A DNA stretch of 64,000 nt from Planctomycetota bacterium (lineage in GTDB: Bacteria > Planctomycetota > Phycisphaerae > UBA1845 > PWPN01), in contig JAKLEZ010000001.1 of assembly GCA_022711465.1 (NCBI GenBank), positions 124,001 to 188,000 on the forward strand, read 5' to 3'. A program made the position numbers and the translations under genes. Shown one piece after another: positions 61,554-64,000 of this stretch. Below the pieces are notes generated by a model. It searched no databases. It was given only the letters and a program-made list of their open reading frames with translations, and had not been told where the DNA came from. Position 1 is the stretch's first letter. Each line of letters starts with the position of its first letter.

Positions 61554-63167
61554 ATGATTCGACTCACCGCTTGCGTGACGTACCTAGGGTTGGCCCTCTC
61601 CCCTTATCTCCCACTGGTGTTGGCCCAGTCCTGGCCGGACCTCACCGTCTGGCAGGAGGGTCGCAGCCGCCGCGAAAGCTCCAACGTTTATCTTCCCAAG
61701 GACATCAGGAACCCGCTGAACAACGACGACTGCGTGATCGAGATCGGACCCGGCAAGACCCACGTGTTGGCCGATCTCAAAGGCCCCGGCATCATCACCC
61801 ACATCTGGATCACCTTCCTCCAGCTCGAAGGCTACGAGGGGGTTCCCGGAAACTCCGCCAGTCCGCAGGATATGCTCTTGCGTATCTTCTGGGACGGTCG
61901 TGAGCGTCCCGAAGTCGAGGCCCCGCTCGGCGACTTCTTCGCCAGCGGCTTCGGCCGCCAGATGCCCGTCATCAGCGTCCCCGTCGTGGTTGAGGATGCC
62001 GACAGCTACAACTGCTATTGGCGGATGCCCTTTCGCAAGTCCGCCCGCATCGAGATCATTAACCAGAGCAAGGACAAGAACATCAACTGGTTCTACTACA
62101 ACGTGGACTGGATCGAGAAGAAGACGGTCCCTGACAACACCATGTACTTCTGCGCCAAGTACCGCCAGGAATACCCACAGGTGGCCGGCCGCGACTACAT
62201 CGTGCTCGACGCCGACGGCCCGGGCCACTACGTCGGCGCCGTGCTGTCGGTCCGGACCCGCAGCCCGCAATGGTTCGGCGAGGGCGATGAACTCGTCTAC
62301 ATCGACGGCGAAGAGTCCCCCTCCATCCGCGGCACCGGCACCGAAGACTACTTCCTATCCGCCTTCGGCCTCAAGGAATGCAGCACGCCCTACTTCGGCG
62401 TGCCATATCTCAACACCCAGGTTCGCATCGTCGGCCAGCGAACGTGCAGCTACCGCTGGCACCTGTACGACCCCATCGTCTTTGAGAAGAGCATCAAGGT
62501 GGCCTTCGAGCACTACGGCTGGATGACCAAGGATGAGAACCCCAAGTACGAGCAGCTTAACTGGAACGAGCGCGAGGATGACTTCGCCAGCGTCGCCTTC
62601 TGGTACCAGATGGGTCCGGCCAAGGACTTCGCCCCGAGTACAACCGCCGAGCAGCGCCGACTGCCCAACATCGAGAGGGTCGTTGTCTGGGGCAAGGACC
62701 TGCAGGGCCAGGCCTGTCACAGCCCGGGCGAGACCAAGCTGCAGAAGGGACCGGAGTATCGCGAATCCGGCAACCAGCTCGTGTTCTCACCCTCCGACGA
62801 GAGTGGGGCGTGGATTGAAGGCCAGTTCGAGATCAAGGAGAAGGAGCCGCTCCGCCTGCTGCTGGTCATGACCAAGTCTCCGGACGGGGGCATCTGGCAG
62901 CCGTCGCTCAACGGCATCAAACTCGGCAAGCCGATCGACCTCTACGCCGCGAAAGTGGAGGTGCCCGAGTTCCATCTGATGGACTTCTGGCCCGATCCCG
63001 GCCGGTACGCCCTCCGGCTCGAATGCACGGGCAAGAACGCCAACTCCTCAGGACGCCATCTCGGCCTGGACAGCATTCGCCTGCGTGAACGCCGGCCAAG
63101 GGTCAAGGAGTATGGCCACGAGAAGAACTGGAACTGGAAAGAGAAGCAGGTGCTGAACAACTACTGA
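61554..63167 (+). CDS. exported DUF2961 / glycoside hydrolase family 172 protein
   Basis: 537 residues from the ATG at 61554, with AAGGAGG 4 nt upstream. Signal peptide at about 1-24. The catalytic domain carries the family hallmark GTGTEDYF (260-267) and IWITFLQLEG, LLRIFWDGRERPEVEAPLGDFF and FRKSARIEIIN. GH172 enzymes act on D-fructofuranosides and D-arabinofuranosides. A C-terminal beta-domain (about 400-530) follows. Convergent with another DUF2961 protein at 63229. Confidence 0.9.
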   Translation: MIRLTACVTYLGLALSPYLPLVLAQSWPDLTVWQEGRSRRESSNVYLPKDIRNPLNNDDCVIEIGPGKTHVLADLKGPGIITHIWITFLQLEGYEGVPGNSASPQDMLLRIFWDGRERPEVEAPLGDFFASGFGRQMPVISVPVVVEDADSYNCYWRMPFRKSARIEIINQSKDKNINWFYYNVDWIEKKTVPDNTMYFCAKYRQEYPQVAGRDYIVLDADGPGHYVGAVLSVRTRSPQWFGEGDELVYIDGEESPSIRGTGTEDYFLSAFGLKECSTPYFGVPYLNTQVRIVGQRTCSYRWHLYDPIVFEKSIKVAFEHYGWMTKDENPKYEQLNWNEREDDFASVAFWYQMGPAKDFAPSTTAEQRRLPNIERVVVWGKDLQGQACHSPGETKLQKGPEYRESGNQLVFSPSDESGAWIEGQFEIKEKEPLRLLLVMTKSPDGGIWQPSLNGIKLGKPIDLYAAKVEVPEFHLMDFWPDPGRYALRLECTGKNANSSGRHLGLDSIRLRERRPRVKEYGHEKNWNWKEKQVLNNY

Positions 63168-63228
63168 GCCGGCCCTCGCCGGCCGTTGGAGATGGCCTCA
63201 CGACGGACGAGACCCTGAACGGGCACAG

Positions 63229-64000
63229 TCAACGAGGACAATCGTCGCCTGGCAGAATGCCGGCACCGCTGAGGCAGCTTCGGAAAATCGCCATGTCCTC
63301 CTGATCCACATAGTTGTTGTCGTCGTCGAGCAGCGCGTCCTGGCAAGCGATCGACGGCGGCTTCAGGGTGGCACCCGTCAGGCAGGCCTGGAGATGGGCG
63401 AAGTCCTCCAGATCCACGTCCCCGTCGCCGTCGAAATCGGCTCTCGCCGGGGGATTCGCGGGCGGGTACAGCGAATACACCCGGTAATGGAACTCGGTCC
63501 AGTCAGATTCCGAGGAGGCGTTCTCGATTCGTATGGCGAGCCAGCGCTGGTTGTGGGTGAGGGCGGGCGGAATCATGAACTCGGAATCGCGGAAGCGATG
63601 CGAGCTATTCGATCCTGCGTCATACCAGACGCCTGCCAGGACCTCGTTCACGTAGACCCGGGCGGTCTGGTTGCCCGTGCCGTAATCCATGCGCCGTCGC
63701 AGCAGAACCGAACGACATCCGCGGGCGATCCCGACGGTGAACGCCGACTGCCCGACGGAGACGGCCAGGTGTCGGCCGCTGTCCGAGAGGGTCACGTTGT
63801 CGTCATCGCCTTCGTAGGTGTGGGTCAACGTGATCCAATCGCCGCCCTGGATCACGGCATAGGCATGGGCGGCCTCGGATGCCGAGTCCCCAACGTCAAG
63901 CTCGTCGGTCAGGATCGCGGTGACCTCGGGCCGCTTGTAGCAGAAGGCCACCGACGCGATGTCATTGTTGAAATCGTTGACCGCACCGTGCTCGATGCCG
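63229..64000 (-). CDS. DUF2961/GH172-type protein with dockerin-like tail, N-terminus beyond the window
   Basis: The frame is open to the right edge, giving about 257 C-terminal residues. The first residues in the window include IEHGAVNDFNND, followed by SVAFCYK; with FRDSEFMIPPALTHNQRWLAIRI and WTEFHYRVYSLYP this matches the C-terminal part of DUF2961 proteins. The last approximately 80 residues contain two EF-hand-like loops (DFDGDGDVDLEDF, DDDNNYVDQEDM) with cysteines placed as in the M1 peptidase tail (ACLTG, SCLSG, terminal DC). An internal Met at 63951 is not the real start. Confidence 0.82.
   Translation of the reverse strand, partial: GIEHGAVNDFNNDIASVAFCYKRPEVTAILTDELDVGDSASEAAHAYAVIQGGDWITLTHTYEGDDDNVTLSDSGRHLAVSVGQSAFTVGIARGCRSVLLRRRMDYGTGNQTARVYVNEVLAGVWYDAGSNSSHRFRDSEFMIPPALTHNQRWLAIRIENASSESDWTEFHYRVYSLYPPANPPARADFDGDGDVDLEDFAHLQACLTGATLKPPSIACQDALLDDDNNYVDQEDMAIFRSCLSGAGILPGDDCPR

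Noticed and set aside
1..64000. CRISPR arrays, insertion sequences, phage genes, rRNA or tRNA genes
   Set aside because: No regularly spaced repeats, transposase or integrase motifs, or recognisable tRNA/rRNA segments were seen by reading both strands; a dedicated RNA search was not possible.

Overview
The window looks like chromosomal DNA of a free-living planctomycete, most likely of the Phycisphaerae type. Reasons: high GC; many secreted enzymes (sulfatase, two DUF2961/GH172 proteins, beta-helix proteins, GH43-like propeller); a PEP-CTERM protein; a prepilin-like protein with an H-x9-DG tail; Cys-rich EF-hand (dockerin-like) tails; neutral-ceramidase-like and Gfo/Idh/MocA proteins; and a McsA/McsB/ClpC/ClpS set. 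I see no rRNA, tRNA, CRISPR array, transposase or phage gene. The taxonomic call is inference.

Layout. 1-10.9 kb: secreted proteins with an oxidoreductase, a YhcC-type radical SAM protein, a sulfatase and an M1 peptidase with a dockerin-like tail. 11-16.6 kb: nadB, an HD-domain protein, a secreted propeller protein and a guanine-deaminase-like amidohydrolase lacking one metal ligand. 16.7-20.7 kb: etfB-etfA-acyl-CoA dehydrogenase. 20.8-23.5 kb: trpE and corA (minus). 23.5-25.6 kb: a PTPS-III-like pterin enzyme, then mcsA-mcsB (ATGA overlap). 25.6-31.5 kb: a membrane protein, a prepilin-like protein, a RACo-like [2Fe-2S] ASKHA ATPase, and a beta-helix protein ending in a metzincin protease domain. 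31.8-36.6 kb: clpS, a fused E1 alpha-beta dehydrogenase and a large secreted protein. 37.0-42.0 kb: a tight four-gene operon (DapA-family lyase, SDR, ceramidase-like hydrolase, Na+/solute symporter). 42.1-48.4 kb: lipoprotein, membrane protein, then clpC followed by a PAS-PocR histidine kinase and a response regulator. 48.4-54.5 kb: fliM, a DJ-1/PfpI protein, FAD oxidoreductase plus methyltransferase, and ribE-pdxA. 54.8-64 kb: mutL (endonuclease type), a PEP-CTERM protein, an M20 dipeptidase, an alpha/beta hydrolase and two convergent GH172-type proteins, the last cut by the window edge.

Themes. (1) A distributed protein-quality-control module: McsAB (protein-arginine kinase), ClpS and ClpC all lie within 22 kb, each with a recognisable sigma-70-like promoter. 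(2) Glycan and amino-acid scavenging by exported enzymes with several C-terminal sorting or attachment domains. (3) Promoter architecture: several genes have a -10-like hexamer 6-9 nt before the start codon, which suggests leaderless mRNAs. A CCGATAA heptamer recurs almost only between genes.

No single locus is clearly a new defence or mobile system. The most unexplained items are the 37-42 kb operon, the beta-helix/metzincin fusion, the CCGATAA motif and the 904-residue secreted protein. Start codons were chosen by reading upstream ribosome-binding sites; homology calls are from motif recognition only.
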